Below are positions 7,507 through 15,900 of a DNA stretch of 64,000 nucleotides, in pieces. This stretch comes from Bacillus manliponensis (GTDB taxonomy: Bacteria; Bacillota; Bacilli; Bacillales; Bacillaceae_G): contig NZ_JOTN01000004.1 of assembly GCF_000712595.1 (NCBI RefSeq), positions 62,001-126,000 of the forward strand, given 5' to 3'. The notes below the pieces were generated by a model that was given only the letters and a program-made list of their open reading frames with translations, had not been told where the DNA came from and ran no database searches. The position numbers and the translations under genes are program-made. Every line of letters begins with the position of its first letter. The first letter of the stretch is position 1.

Positions 7507-9624
7507 ATGAAGAGAGTAAAGTGGAGTGTGATAAGTGTAGCGGCAGTAGTTGTATTAGCGATTGCTTTATATAAAGTGATTGTGCTTGCTGGTGGCTATA
7601 TGATGGATGAAAAACGACTTGTATTTCATTCTTCTTCGCGCATCGTTGACCAAAAGGGAAAGGAAATTACGAAGCTTTACGTTGAAAATAGAGAACTTAT
7701 CCCGGTTGAAGAGATTCCAAAGCATGTGCAACAAGCGTTTATTGCAGTAGAAGATTCCAGGTTTTATAAGCATCATGGCATTGATACGTCTGCGATTATA
7801 CGTGCATTGCTAAAGGATATCGCAGCGGGCGGGAAAGTAGAAGGTGGCAGTACCATTACGCAGCAACTAGTGAAAAACGTCTTTTTAACGCATGAAAAAA
7901 CGATAACACGAAAAGCAAAAGAAGTAGCAATCGCCTTTTACTTAGAACAAAAGTATACGAAAAATGAGCTACTTGAAATGTATTTGAACCATATTTACTT
8001 CGGACATGGTGCATACGGGATTCAGGCAGCTGCGAAATTTTATTTTAATAAAGATGCGAAAAAGCTAACGGTAGAAGAAGGGGCGATGTTAGCGGGGCTT
8101 CCAAAAGCACCAAATGGTTATTCACCGCTCCTAGAGCCATATAAAAGTAAAGAGCGCCGCGATCTCGTGTTATCACTTATGCATAAGCAAGGGTACTTAT
8201 CAGCGGAAGAAACGGTTCGTTATCAAGGGAAGACGATTGCGCTTCATACGAATGAAGATGAGCGTGAGTTAGCTTATATGCCATATGTTGATATGGTGAT
8301 AGATGAAGCTGCGCGCATTTATGGATTGTCACATCAAGAAGTACTTCGGGGCGGTTATACATTCGTTGTCCCAATGGATGAGAAAGTCCAAAAGGTAGCG
8401 TATGCACAATTTCAAGATAACCGTAATTTCCCGATGCAAAATAAGGAAATAGAAGGTTCATTTTTATTAATGGACAGTAAAACAGGGGGAATTAAGGCGA
8501 CGATTGGTGGAAGACATTACGTCGCGCGTGGTTTGAACCGGGTTTATGCAAAAAGGCAGCCAGGTTCTGTATTAAAGCCATTGCTTGTGTATGCACCTGC
8601 ACTAGAAACAAAGCGATATAAGCCGTATTCTTTGTTGAAAAATGAAAAGTTATCGTTTGAAGGATATATGCCAAAAAATTATAATGACCAATATTCAAAA
8701 GAAATGACGATGTATGATGCGTTGTTACAATCCGCAAATGTGCCAGCTGTTTCTCTGCTTCAGGAAATGGGTGTGGAACAAGGGAAAAGCTATTTGGAAA
8801 AAGGAAATGTTCACATCCCTGAATCTGGTTTAAGTACCGCACTTGGCGGCTTGCGAGAAGGGATTTCCCCGCTTGACCTTGTAAAAATGTATCGTGCTTT
8901 TTTAGCAAATGGAAAGATTATTGAGCCGTACGTAATTGAAAAAGTATTGAATCGACGCGGTGAAGTCATTGGCAAAGCAAGTACGAAAGAAACGAGAGTT
9001 TTTTCAAAACAAACGGCTTGGTATATGACGAAAATGTTAGAAGGCGTCGTGCAGGAAGGAACGGCTAGAAAAGGTGTTTATAAAGGAGCTTTAGCTGGGA
9101 AAACGGGAACGACTTCGCTTCCTAAACAACGAGAAGGTGCTCGTGATGTTTGGTTCGTTGGCTATACGCCAACAGTTGTTGGTGCGATTTGGATGGGATA
9201 TGACCAGACAGATGAAGGGCATTACATACGAGGTGATAGCTCTTCACCGACAGAGTTATTTAAAAGTATTTTAACGAAAGCAAATGTACAAGTGCAGGAA
9301 ACCTTTCAGCAACCACGCGGCGTTGAAACAATTGGAAGGCCAATTCGGTTAAGTAAATTAAAAGACTTTGAAGCGAAGCTTTCCTTCACACCGTTTAGCC
9401 TATTTACAGCAAAGTTAACATGGACACCTTTATTTGATAAACGCATTGAGTATCGAGTGTATAAAGTAGATGGAGGAAAAACAGTTCATGTTGATACAGT
9501 GGTTGGGAAAGGAGAATATGAGGCGCCGTTTATTAACGTATTTTCGCGGCCGCAGTTTTATGTTGTTCCGTACAACCCGCAGACGGAACGTGAAGGTGAG
9601 AAGACGAAAGTGGTGAAACCGTAA
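7507..9624 (+). CDS. pbpF: class A penicillin-binding protein PbpF (PBP 2c type)
   Basis: This 705-residue bifunctional enzyme polymerises and cross-links peptidoglycan outside the membrane, anchored by one N-terminal helix (about residues 6-28). The glycosyltransferase (GT51) part shows EDSRFYKHHGID near 81 and GGSTITQQLVKN near 113. The transpeptidase part has all three active-site motifs: SVLK with Ser354, SAN near 409 and KTG near 532. AAGAAGGA lies before the ATG. In B. subtilis pbpF acts around spore formation and germination. The position next to hemE is conserved. Confidence 0.94.
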   Translation: MKRVKWSVISVAAVVVLAIALYKVIVLAGGYMMDEKRLVFHSSSRIVDQKGKEITKLYVENRELIPVEEIPKHVQQAFIAVEDSRFYKHHGIDTSAIIRALLKDIAAGGKVEGGSTITQQLVKNVFLTHEKTITRKAKEVAIAFYLEQKYTKNELLEMYLNHIYFGHGAYGIQAAAKFYFNKDAKKLTVEEGAMLAGLPKAPNGYSPLLEPYKSKERRDLVLSLMHKQGYLSAEETVRYQGKTIALHTNEDERELAYMPYVDMVIDEAARIYGLSHQEVLRGGYTFVVPMDEKVQKVAYAQFQDNRNFPMQNKEIEGSFLLMDSKTGGIKATIGGRHYVARGLNRVYAKRQPGSVLKPLLVYAPALETKRYKPYSLLKNEKLSFEGYMPKNYNDQYSKEMTMYDALLQSANVPAVSLLQEMGVEQGKSYLEKGNVHIPESGLSTALGGLREGISPLDLVKMYRAFLANGKIIEPYVIEKVLNRRGEVIGKASTKETRVFSKQTAWYMTKMLEGVVQEGTARKGVYKGALAGKTGTTSLPKQREGARDVWFVGYTPTVVGAIWMGYDQTDEGHYIRGDSSSPTELFKSILTKANVQVQETFQQPRGVETIGRPIRLSKLKDFEAKLSFTPFSLFTAKLTWTPLFDKRIEYRVYKVDGGKTVHVDTVVGKGEYEAPFINVFSRPQFYVVPYNPQTEREGEKTKVVKP

Positions 9625-9695
9625 AACTCTTCTTTTTTGAGATTGGAGAGAAGTCCTAGCGAAGTATGGTAACGGTCAGAGCTTTGCCACTTATG
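9623..9695 (+). repeat. dispersed repeat family B, copy 1 (diverged)
   Basis: This copy shares AAAACTCTTCT, GGAGAGA and GGTAACGGTCAGAGC with copies near 30.1, 36.4 and 43.7 kb. It begins right at the pbpF stop. The left half of the usual hairpin is changed here (GTCCTAGCGAAG), so pairing with GGTAAC is weak. See the finding on this family. Confidence 0.55.
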
Positions 9696-9846
9696 ATATG
9701 AAAACAAAAGTAGAAAAGGATGCGGTGAACAGCTAGAAGAGCTGTGATAGAAATGAACGTATATCAGCGAAGGCAGCGCTTTCGCTGATTGTTCGTATTA
9801 AGTAGGAAGAAAACCCTTACAGATTGAAGTTTCACTGTACAGTTTG

Positions 9847-9855
9847 TGATATAAT
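9847..9855 (+). promoter_or_regulatory. possible extended -10 promoter for hemEHY
   Basis: TGATATAAT is a perfect extended -10 box. No good -35 lies at 17 bases. It is about 310 bases before hemE, so the bcr1-like element at 9967-10117 would be inside the leader RNA. The stretch 9625-10134 otherwise holds no gene. Confidence 0.4.
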
Positions 9856-9966
9856 GGGAATGTTTCGACAAATATAGAAAGATTTTTATGAACATTTGTG
9901 TCAATTTCATGAACATCGTACATAATGTTGTACATTTTGTTTTTACTAGGAGTATAGTAAGAACAG

Positions 9967-10117
9967 ATAAAGTGAAACTTCAATCAGTGGGGGCTTCACC
10001 CCCCACTGATTGGTAGTTGAACGAATCGGGTTTTTACGGGCTGTTGATCTCCCCAAAAAAATCCTTCAATTCTCTCAAGTTTTGGGGGAGTCTTACAGCC
10101 CGTTAATGCGGGATAAA
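9967..10117 (-). repeat. bcr1-like element in the hemE leader
   Basis: A 141-base unit lies between two ATAAA copies (9967-9971 and 10113-10117), equal to TTTAT duplications when read on the minus strand. On that strand it begins CCCGCATTAACGGGC and ends ACTGATTGAAGTTTCAC, like the copy at 18.3 kb. The size, ends and TTTAT flank fit what is known of the non-autonomous bcr1 repeat of the B. cereus group. It can fold into several hairpins. Confidence 0.7.
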
Positions 10118-10164
10118 AAATAGGATTCGTTACAATGTGTGTTAAAGAGAAGGGAGCAACGGTT

Positions 10165-11211
10165 TTGGTAAGACAAATCAATGATACATTTTTAAAAGCA
10201 TGCAAAGGGGAAAGAACAGATTATGTGCCAGCTTGGTACATGAGGCAAGCTGGTCGTTCACAGCCTGAATATAGAAAGATTAAAGAGAAGTACTCTTTAT
10301 TTGAAATTACACATCAACCAGAGCTTTGTGCATATGTAACAAAGTTGCCTGTTGATCAATATGATGTAGACGCGGCGATTTTATATAAAGACATTATGTC
10401 ACCACTTCCAGCGATCGGTGTAGATGTTGAAATTAAATCAGGAATTGGTCCAGTAATTGATAACCCAATCCGCTCCTTACAAGATGTAGAAAAATTAGGA
10501 GAAATTCATCCAGAAGAGGATGTACCATACGTATTAGATACAATTCGTCTATTAACGAAAGAAATGCTTGATGTACCGTTAATTGGATTTTCAGGTGCAC
10601 CGTTTACACTAGCAAGTTACATGATTGAAGGTGGTCCATCACGTAACTATCATAAGACAAAAGCGTTTATGTACACAGAGCCAAAAGCTTGGTTTGCATT
10701 AATGGATAAGCTTGCAGATATGGTAATTGTGTACTTAAAAGCACAAATTGAAGCTGGTGCAAAAGCAATTCAAGTATTCGATTCTTGGGTTGGTGCAGTG
10801 AATACAGCGGATTATCGCATCTTTATTAAGCCAGCGATGGAGCGCATTTTTTCTGAGCTAAAAGAGATGAATGTCCCAATGATTATGCACGGAGTTGGCG
10901 CAAGTCATTTAGTAAATGAGTGGCAAGACCTTCCGCTTGATGTAGTAGGTCTTGACTGGAGACTTCCAATTCAAGAGGCACGCGAGCGCGGTATTCATAA
11001 AGCGGTTCAAGGAAATATGGATCCATCATACTTACTAGCTCCGTGGGAAGTAATTGAAGAGCATGTGAAAGGAATTTTAGATCAAGGAATGAAACAGCCA
11101 GGCTATGTATTCAACTTAGGACACGGTGTATTCCCTGAAGTAAATCCAGAAACATTAAAGCGCCTAACAGCGTTTATTCATAGCTATTCCAAAGAACAAC
11201 TGGCGAAGTAA
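10165..11211 (+). CDS. hemE: uroporphyrinogen decarboxylase HemE
   Basis: This 348-residue cytoplasmic enzyme converts uroporphyrinogen III to coproporphyrinogen III in heme synthesis. [14 protein letters not shown] near residue 21 and [17 protein letters not shown] near 141 are family signatures. I chose the TTG at 10165 as start: AAGGGAG sits 8 bases upstream and the length matches the family. The longer frame from 10135 reads into the repeat-bearing leader. It is first in the hemE-hemH-hemY operon (12-base gap to hemH). Gram-positive bacteria use the coproporphyrin-dependent route. Confidence 0.95.
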   Translation: MVRQINDTFLKACKGERTDYVPAWYMRQAGRSQPEYRKIKEKYSLFEITHQPELCAYVTKLPVDQYDVDAAILYKDIMSPLPAIGVDVEIKSGIGPVIDNPIRSLQDVEKLGEIHPEEDVPYVLDTIRLLTKEMLDVPLIGFSGAPFTLASYMIEGGPSRNYHKTKAFMYTEPKAWFALMDKLADMVIVYLKAQIEAGAKAIQVFDSWVGAVNTADYRIFIKPAMERIFSELKEMNVPMIMHGVGASHLVNEWQDLPLDVVGLDWRLPIQEARERGIHKAVQGNMDPSYLLAPWEVIEEHVKGILDQGMKQPGYVFNLGHGVFPEVNPETLKRLTAFIHSYSKEQLAK

Positions 11212-11223
11212 AGGAGACTGAAT

Positions 11224-12159
11224 ATGAAAAAGAAAATTGGACTTCTTGTTATGGCGTACGGAACGCCGTACAAAGAGGAAGATATTGAGCGTTACTATAC
11301 TCATATTCGCAGAGGACGTAAACCGAGCCAAGAAGCATTAGAAGAGTTAACAGAGCGTTACCGTGCAATTGGTGGAATTTCACCTCTTGCAAAAATTACT
11401 GTAGAACAAGCAGGAAAGTTAGAGAAGAATTTAAATGCGGTGCAAGATGATGTGGAGTTTTGCATGTACCTTGGCTTAAAACATATCGAGCCGTTCATTG
11501 AAGATGCAGTCGCAAAGATGCATGAAGATGGAATTGAAGAAGCAATTGCACTTGTTTTAGCACCTCATTACTCTACATTTAGCATTAAGTCATATGTAGG
11601 ACGTGCGCAGGAAGAAGCAGAAAAGCTAGGGAATTTAAAGATTTATGGCATTGACAGTTGGTATAAAGAGCCGAAGTTTATTCAGTATTGGGTAGATGAA
11701 CTGAAGAAAATTTATGGGCCAATGACGGAAGAAGAACGTGAAAAAACAGTGCTAATCGTATCGGCGCATAGCTTGCCAGAAAAAATCGTTGCACTTGGCG
11801 ATCCATATGCTGATCAATTAAGTGAGACAGCAGATTATATTGCGCGTGAAGCAGAAGTGAAAAATTACGCTGTCGGCTGGCAAAGTGAAGGTAACACACC
11901 AGAGCCTTGGCTTGGACCGGATGTGCAAGATTTAACGCGTGAATTACATGAAAAGTACGGTTATACATCATTTGTATATGCACCGGTTGGATTCGTCGCT
12001 GATCACTTAGAAGTGTTATATGACAACGATATTGAATGTAAAATCGTTACGGATGAAATTGGAGCGACATATTATCGCCCAGCAATGCCAAATGCGGGTG
12101 AAGCATTTATCGAGTGTTTAACAGATGTAGTATTAAAAAAATGGAATACTGTTTCATAA
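11224..12159 (+). CDS. hemH: coproporphyrin/protoporphyrin ferrochelatase HemH
   Basis: This 311-residue enzyme inserts iron into the porphyrin ring. The N-terminus [28 protein letters not shown] is typical, including the Tyr of [16 protein letters not shown] near residue 180 carries the catalytic His, and the partner acidic residue lies in [13 protein letters not shown] near 257. In Firmicutes the substrate is coproporphyrin III (CpfC). AAAGGAGACTGA precedes the ATG. It is the second gene of the operon. Confidence 0.95.
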   Translation: MKKKIGLLVMAYGTPYKEEDIERYYTHIRRGRKPSQEALEELTERYRAIGGISPLAKITVEQAGKLEKNLNAVQDDVEFCMYLGLKHIEPFIEDAVAKMHEDGIEEAIALVLAPHYSTFSIKSYVGRAQEEAEKLGNLKIYGIDSWYKEPKFIQYWVDELKKIYGPMTEEEREKTVLIVSAHSLPEKIVALGDPYADQLSETADYIAREAEVKNYAVGWQSEGNTPEPWLGPDVQDLTRELHEKYGYTSFVYAPVGFVADHLEVLYDNDIECKIVTDEIGATYYRPAMPNAGEAFIECLTDVVLKKWNTVS

Positions 12160-12181
12160 CGGAAAGAAAGGATGAGTTCGG

Positions 12182-13603
12182 TTGAACAAGAAGGTGGTGA
12201 TTATTGGCGGAGGGATTTCAGGATTAACGGCTGCATATTATTTGCAAAAGGAAATTCGTGAAAAACAATTGCCAATTGATACGATGCTTATAGAAGCATC
12301 GGGAAGACTTGGAGGCAAAATTCATACGTTGCGAAAGGATGGGTTTGCAATTGAGCGTGGTCCGGACTCTTTCTTAGAAAGAAAAGAGAGCGCCGCAAGA
12401 CTGGCGCGTGAATTAGGACTTGGTGGAGAGCTTGTCAACAACGCGACAGGAAAGTCTTACGTTCTTGTCAATAACGAACTACATGGCATTCCAGAAGGTT
12501 CAATGATGGGTATCCCAACGCAAATTACACCGTTTTTATTTTCAGGGTTATTTTCACCAGCAGGAAAAATAAGAGCGGGATTGGATTTTGTATTGCCACG
12601 TTCTAAGCCGGTTTCTGATCAATCACTCGGACACTTTTTCCGTCGCCGCCTTGGGCGAGAAGTTGTTGAAAACTTAATTGAACCATTGCTTTCAGGAATT
12701 TATGCAGGGGACATCGATCAAATGAGCTTAATGGCGACGTTCCCTCAGTTTTACCAAGTGGAGCAAAAGTACCGCAGCATTTCATTAGGTATGCGTACAT
12801 TAGCGCCTAAAAAGCCGAAGGGTGCGAAGCCAAAAGGTATTTTCTTAACGTTAAAAACAGGTCTTCAGTCAATTGTAGATGCGGTTGAAGACCGTTTAGA
12901 AGAAGGAACGGTAGTGAAGGGAACACGTATTGAGAAAGTGACAAAGGCAAGTCATGGCTATCTCATTACGCTAAGCAATGGAAAAGAAATCGAAGCGGAT
13001 GCCATTGTGGTTGCTTCTTCTCATAAAACGTTGCCAACTTTATTTGGGCAGTATAAAGAATTCCGTTTCTTCCGCAACATTCCGTCAACATCTGTTGCGA
13101 ACGTTGCCTTGGCGTTCCCGAAAGAAGCAATCAAACGTGATATTGACGGAACTGGATTTGTTGTGTCTCGTAACAGTGACTTTACCATTACAGCATGTAC
13201 ATGGACGCATAAAAAATGGCCGCATACAACGCCGGACGGAAAAGTATTACTTCGTTGTTATGTTGGTCGCCCAGGTGATGAGGCAATTGTCGAGCAAACG
13301 GATGAAGAAATGGTGAAAGTTGTGTTAGAAGATTTACAAAAAACGATGGACATTACAGCAGAACCAGAATTTACAGTTGTAAGTCGCTGGAAAGACGCGA
13401 TGCCGCAATATACAGTGGGGCATAAAGAGCGCATGGCAGAGCTGAAATCATTTATGGATAAAGAGCTACCAGGCATTTACTTAGCAGGAAGCTCCTATGC
13501 TGGAGCCGGACTTCCTGATTGTATTGACCAAGGTGAAGCGGCTGTGAAGCAAGTATTATCGTATCTAGAAAGTACAAATCAAACAGAACGACTAGCGCAG
13601 TAA
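12182..13603 (+). CDS. hemY: coproporphyrinogen III oxidase HemY (CgoX)
   Basis: This 473-residue FAD enzyme oxidises coproporphyrinogen III to coproporphyrin III, giving the substrate for HemH. The dinucleotide-binding motif VVIIGGGISGLTAAYYL is at residues 5-21 and the FAD C-terminal motif YLAGSSYAGAGLPDCIDQG near 434. The start is a TTG at 12182 with AAAGGATGAG upstream; no ATG fits. It is the last gene of the operon, 22 bases after hemH, and is followed by a terminator. Confidence 0.94.
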   Translation: MNKKVVIIGGGISGLTAAYYLQKEIREKQLPIDTMLIEASGRLGGKIHTLRKDGFAIERGPDSFLERKESAARLARELGLGGELVNNATGKSYVLVNNELHGIPEGSMMGIPTQITPFLFSGLFSPAGKIRAGLDFVLPRSKPVSDQSLGHFFRRRLGREVVENLIEPLLSGIYAGDIDQMSLMATFPQFYQVEQKYRSISLGMRTLAPKKPKGAKPKGIFLTLKTGLQSIVDAVEDRLEEGTVVKGTRIEKVTKASHGYLITLSNGKEIEADAIVVASSHKTLPTLFGQYKEFRFFRNIPSTSVANVALAFPKEAIKRDIDGTGFVVSRNSDFTITACTWTHKKWPHTTPDGKVLLRCYVGRPGDEAIVEQTDEEMVKVVLEDLQKTMDITAEPEFTVVSRWKDAMPQYTVGHKERMAELKSFMDKELPGIYLAGSSYAGAGLPDCIDQGEAAVKQVLSYLESTNQTERLAQ

Positions 13604-13607
13604 AAGA

Positions 13608-13656
13608 GGACTGTCTCAAAAGTGGGGAAACCGGCTTTTGAGAAGTCCTTTTTTTA
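13608..13656 (+). terminator. intrinsic terminator of hemEHY
   Basis: GGACTGTCTCAAAAG pairs with CTTTTGAGAAGTCC (one mismatch/bulge) and is followed by eight T. It lies between hemY and the convergent alkylsulfatase gene. Confidence 0.85.
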
Positions 13657-13660
13657 TTTC

Positions 13661-15616
13661 CTACGAGTTATTCGTTTCGTTTTCAGAAATAGGTGTCACG
13701 ATATTGAAATTTGGATCCATTGTATCTTGTGCCGCTAAAAATAATCGCCACTTTTCTGCGTCTCCTTGAATAATGATAGTGGAGGTATTCGATTGATCAT
13801 TCGTAGTTACGAGTTGATATAATTGCTCTTTCCACATCGTAACGGTTACGTCTGCATCTGCTGCTAGTTCATTGTTCAAATATCTAAATATCCCACGCTT
13901 CATTTCGGTTGCGGCTACTTCATTTCGATCAGGAATTACAAAATTGATTTTATAGTTATAATCTCCTGCCTTTATGCCATCAACTCGTATACTAAATAAG
14001 CTCAATATATTTTGAAGTGGTAAAGCGTCTAGTACTTCTTTTGATATGGTTTCGATTGATTTAGCTGTATTCCCGAAACGTAGTTCATAGGCTCCTGTTA
14101 AATAGACATTTCTCCAAGGACCTGATTCTGCGATATAACCAAGTTGTTCTAAAGCATCAGCACATAAAAGCTTCGCGTTGTTATTGCTAGGATTTGCATA
14201 AATCACTTGTTTCATGACTTCCGCTACCCATTGGTACTCTCCATCTTGAAAGGATTTCTTTGCTTTTTCTAGAACAGTTTCTTCTCCGCCCATATATTCA
14301 ACATATTTTTTCGCTGAATCTTCTGGGAATAATTTATTTAAGTCCACTGGATTCCCGCTATACCATCCCATATATTTTTGATAGACGGCCTTCGCGTTAT
14401 GATTGACTGTTCCATAAAATGAACTATTGTACCATTCATCTTTTAAGCTATGTGGAAGCTCTACGATCCTTCCGACTTGGTCTAATGTATAACCTTGGTT
14501 TATTAATCGTAATGTTTGGTCGTTAAGGTATTGATATACATCTCTTTGTTTTTCCAAGTAATCAATACACTGCTTGTTACCAAAACGTGGCCAATTATGA
14601 ACACTAAATACAGTGCTCAGGCGATCACCAAACAAATCTATAGCCTCTTGTAAATATTTTGCCCAAGCTACTGGGTCTCTCACTTGTGAGCCCCTTAAAG
14701 TATACAAATTATGAATGGTTGCTGTGCAATTTTCCGCAATACATAAAGAATTTTCACTTGGAATATAAATATTCATTTCCGCAGGCGCTTCTGTACCTGG
14801 TGTAAGCTGAAACTGTATATGTAAACCATCAATAACCTTTTCCACATAAAGCTCGTTATCACTTTTTGATATTTCCTCCACATGATCGGGAAGAGTCATT
14901 GTGCCGCCAGAAAGCTCTTTTCCTATTCCGTTATCTACCCGTCCTTTTTCATCAAGAGGTAATCCTTCTCCATACATATACATGGCGCGCCTAGACATCG
15001 CTACGCCGGCAGTTACATTCTCTTCAATCACGGCTTTCATAAAACCTTCTGGAGCATATACAGTTATATTTTGTTCAGTGTTTGAATGCAAGGCACCTAA
15101 AACTCCCCCGTAATGATCCGCATGGGAGTGAGTTAAAATAATAGCGCTAATTGGGACATTTCCAAAATGGTTGTTTACTAATTGAAGTGCTGCTGTTGCG
15201 GTTTCTTTAGAAGTTAAGCAATCAATTATAATCCAACCTGTTTCCCCTCGAATTAGGCTCATATTAGCCAAATCAAATCCTCTAACTTGATAGATACGAT
15301 CTGTCACCTGATATAAGCCGGAATGAAGGTTTAATTTCCCTTGCTCCCACAACTTTGGATGAACAGTATCAGGTATTTGATTTTGTAACAAAAAAGAATA
15401 TTTTTTTAAATCCCATACAGGTTGTGTTTCACTTTTCCCATTAATAGTAGGTAAGGGGACATCAACTAGTGTATTCGTTCTAGCTAATTCCTGCTCAATT
15501 TTCAACTTATCCCACTTAATCGTTTTATATAGACCATCATTAATTAAACGTGTTTTATGTGTTGCCTGTTTTCTATCTGTATTCAGTCCGTCACCGTGAT
15601 AGTTGTAAACAGTCAT
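13661..15616 (-). CDS. alkyl sulfatase, metallo-beta-lactamase fold (SdsA1/BDS1 type)
   Basis: This 651-residue protein is of the alkylsulfatase family, which hydrolyses alkyl sulfates such as SDS to alcohol and sulfate. The metal motif THSHADHYGG lies near residue 162, after the metallo-beta-lactamase strand GETGWIIIDCLTSKETA. A middle helical dimerisation part (about 380-500) and a C-terminal SCP2-like domain (about 525-645) complete the usual three-part layout. No signal peptide is seen, so it is probably cytoplasmic. It stands alone and convergent to hemEHY. The true substrate is unknown. Confidence 0.88.
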   Translation of the reverse strand: MTVYNYHGDGLNTDRKQATHKTRLINDGLYKTIKWDKLKIEQELARTNTLVDVPLPTINGKSETQPVWDLKKYSFLLQNQIPDTVHPKLWEQGKLNLHSGLYQVTDRIYQVRGFDLANMSLIRGETGWIIIDCLTSKETATAALQLVNNHFGNVPISAIILTHSHADHYGGVLGALHSNTEQNITVYAPEGFMKAVIEENVTAGVAMSRRAMYMYGEGLPLDEKGRVDNGIGKELSGGTMTLPDHVEEISKSDNELYVEKVIDGLHIQFQLTPGTEAPAEMNIYIPSENSLCIAENCTATIHNLYTLRGSQVRDPVAWAKYLQEAIDLFGDRLSTVFSVHNWPRFGNKQCIDYLEKQRDVYQYLNDQTLRLINQGYTLDQVGRIVELPHSLKDEWYNSSFYGTVNHNAKAVYQKYMGWYSGNPVDLNKLFPEDSAKKYVEYMGGEETVLEKAKKSFQDGEYQWVAEVMKQVIYANPSNNNAKLLCADALEQLGYIAESGPWRNVYLTGAYELRFGNTAKSIETISKEVLDALPLQNILSLFSIRVDGIKAGDYNYKINFVIPDRNEVAATEMKRGIFRYLNNELAADADVTVTMWKEQLYQLVTTNDQSNTSTIIIQGDAEKWRLFLAAQDTMDPNFNIVTPISENETNNS

Positions 15617-15900
15617 TCAAGTACCCCCTTTTATTGATACTATAATTTATGTAACGATTTAATTTTTTAAACGATACTTTCTCAACTAGTAGGTCAAAAA
15701 TTGATTACAGTAACCATTCAAAATGAATTTATCTATAATAAAAGACGGAATATTCGATTTTTAAAACTTTTATTTCTCAACATGCTGCTATTGTAAAAAT
15801 TTTTAATTATTTGTAAAGTTTTCGTTGGAAAAGTTCTTTCTGACGAACAACTTGTTATGATAGGACTTGTAAAATATGAAAAATTATGAAGTAGGGGGAA

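Noticed and set aside
8492-8908. A 138-codon minus-strand frame inside pbpF
   Set aside because: It lies fully within a well supported gene on the other strand and reads like antisense of the transpeptidase domain.
9967-10117. A riboswitch or T-box before hemE
   Set aside because: The element has direct duplications at both ends and matches other copies in the window, so it is a mobile repeat, not a conserved heme-gene leader.
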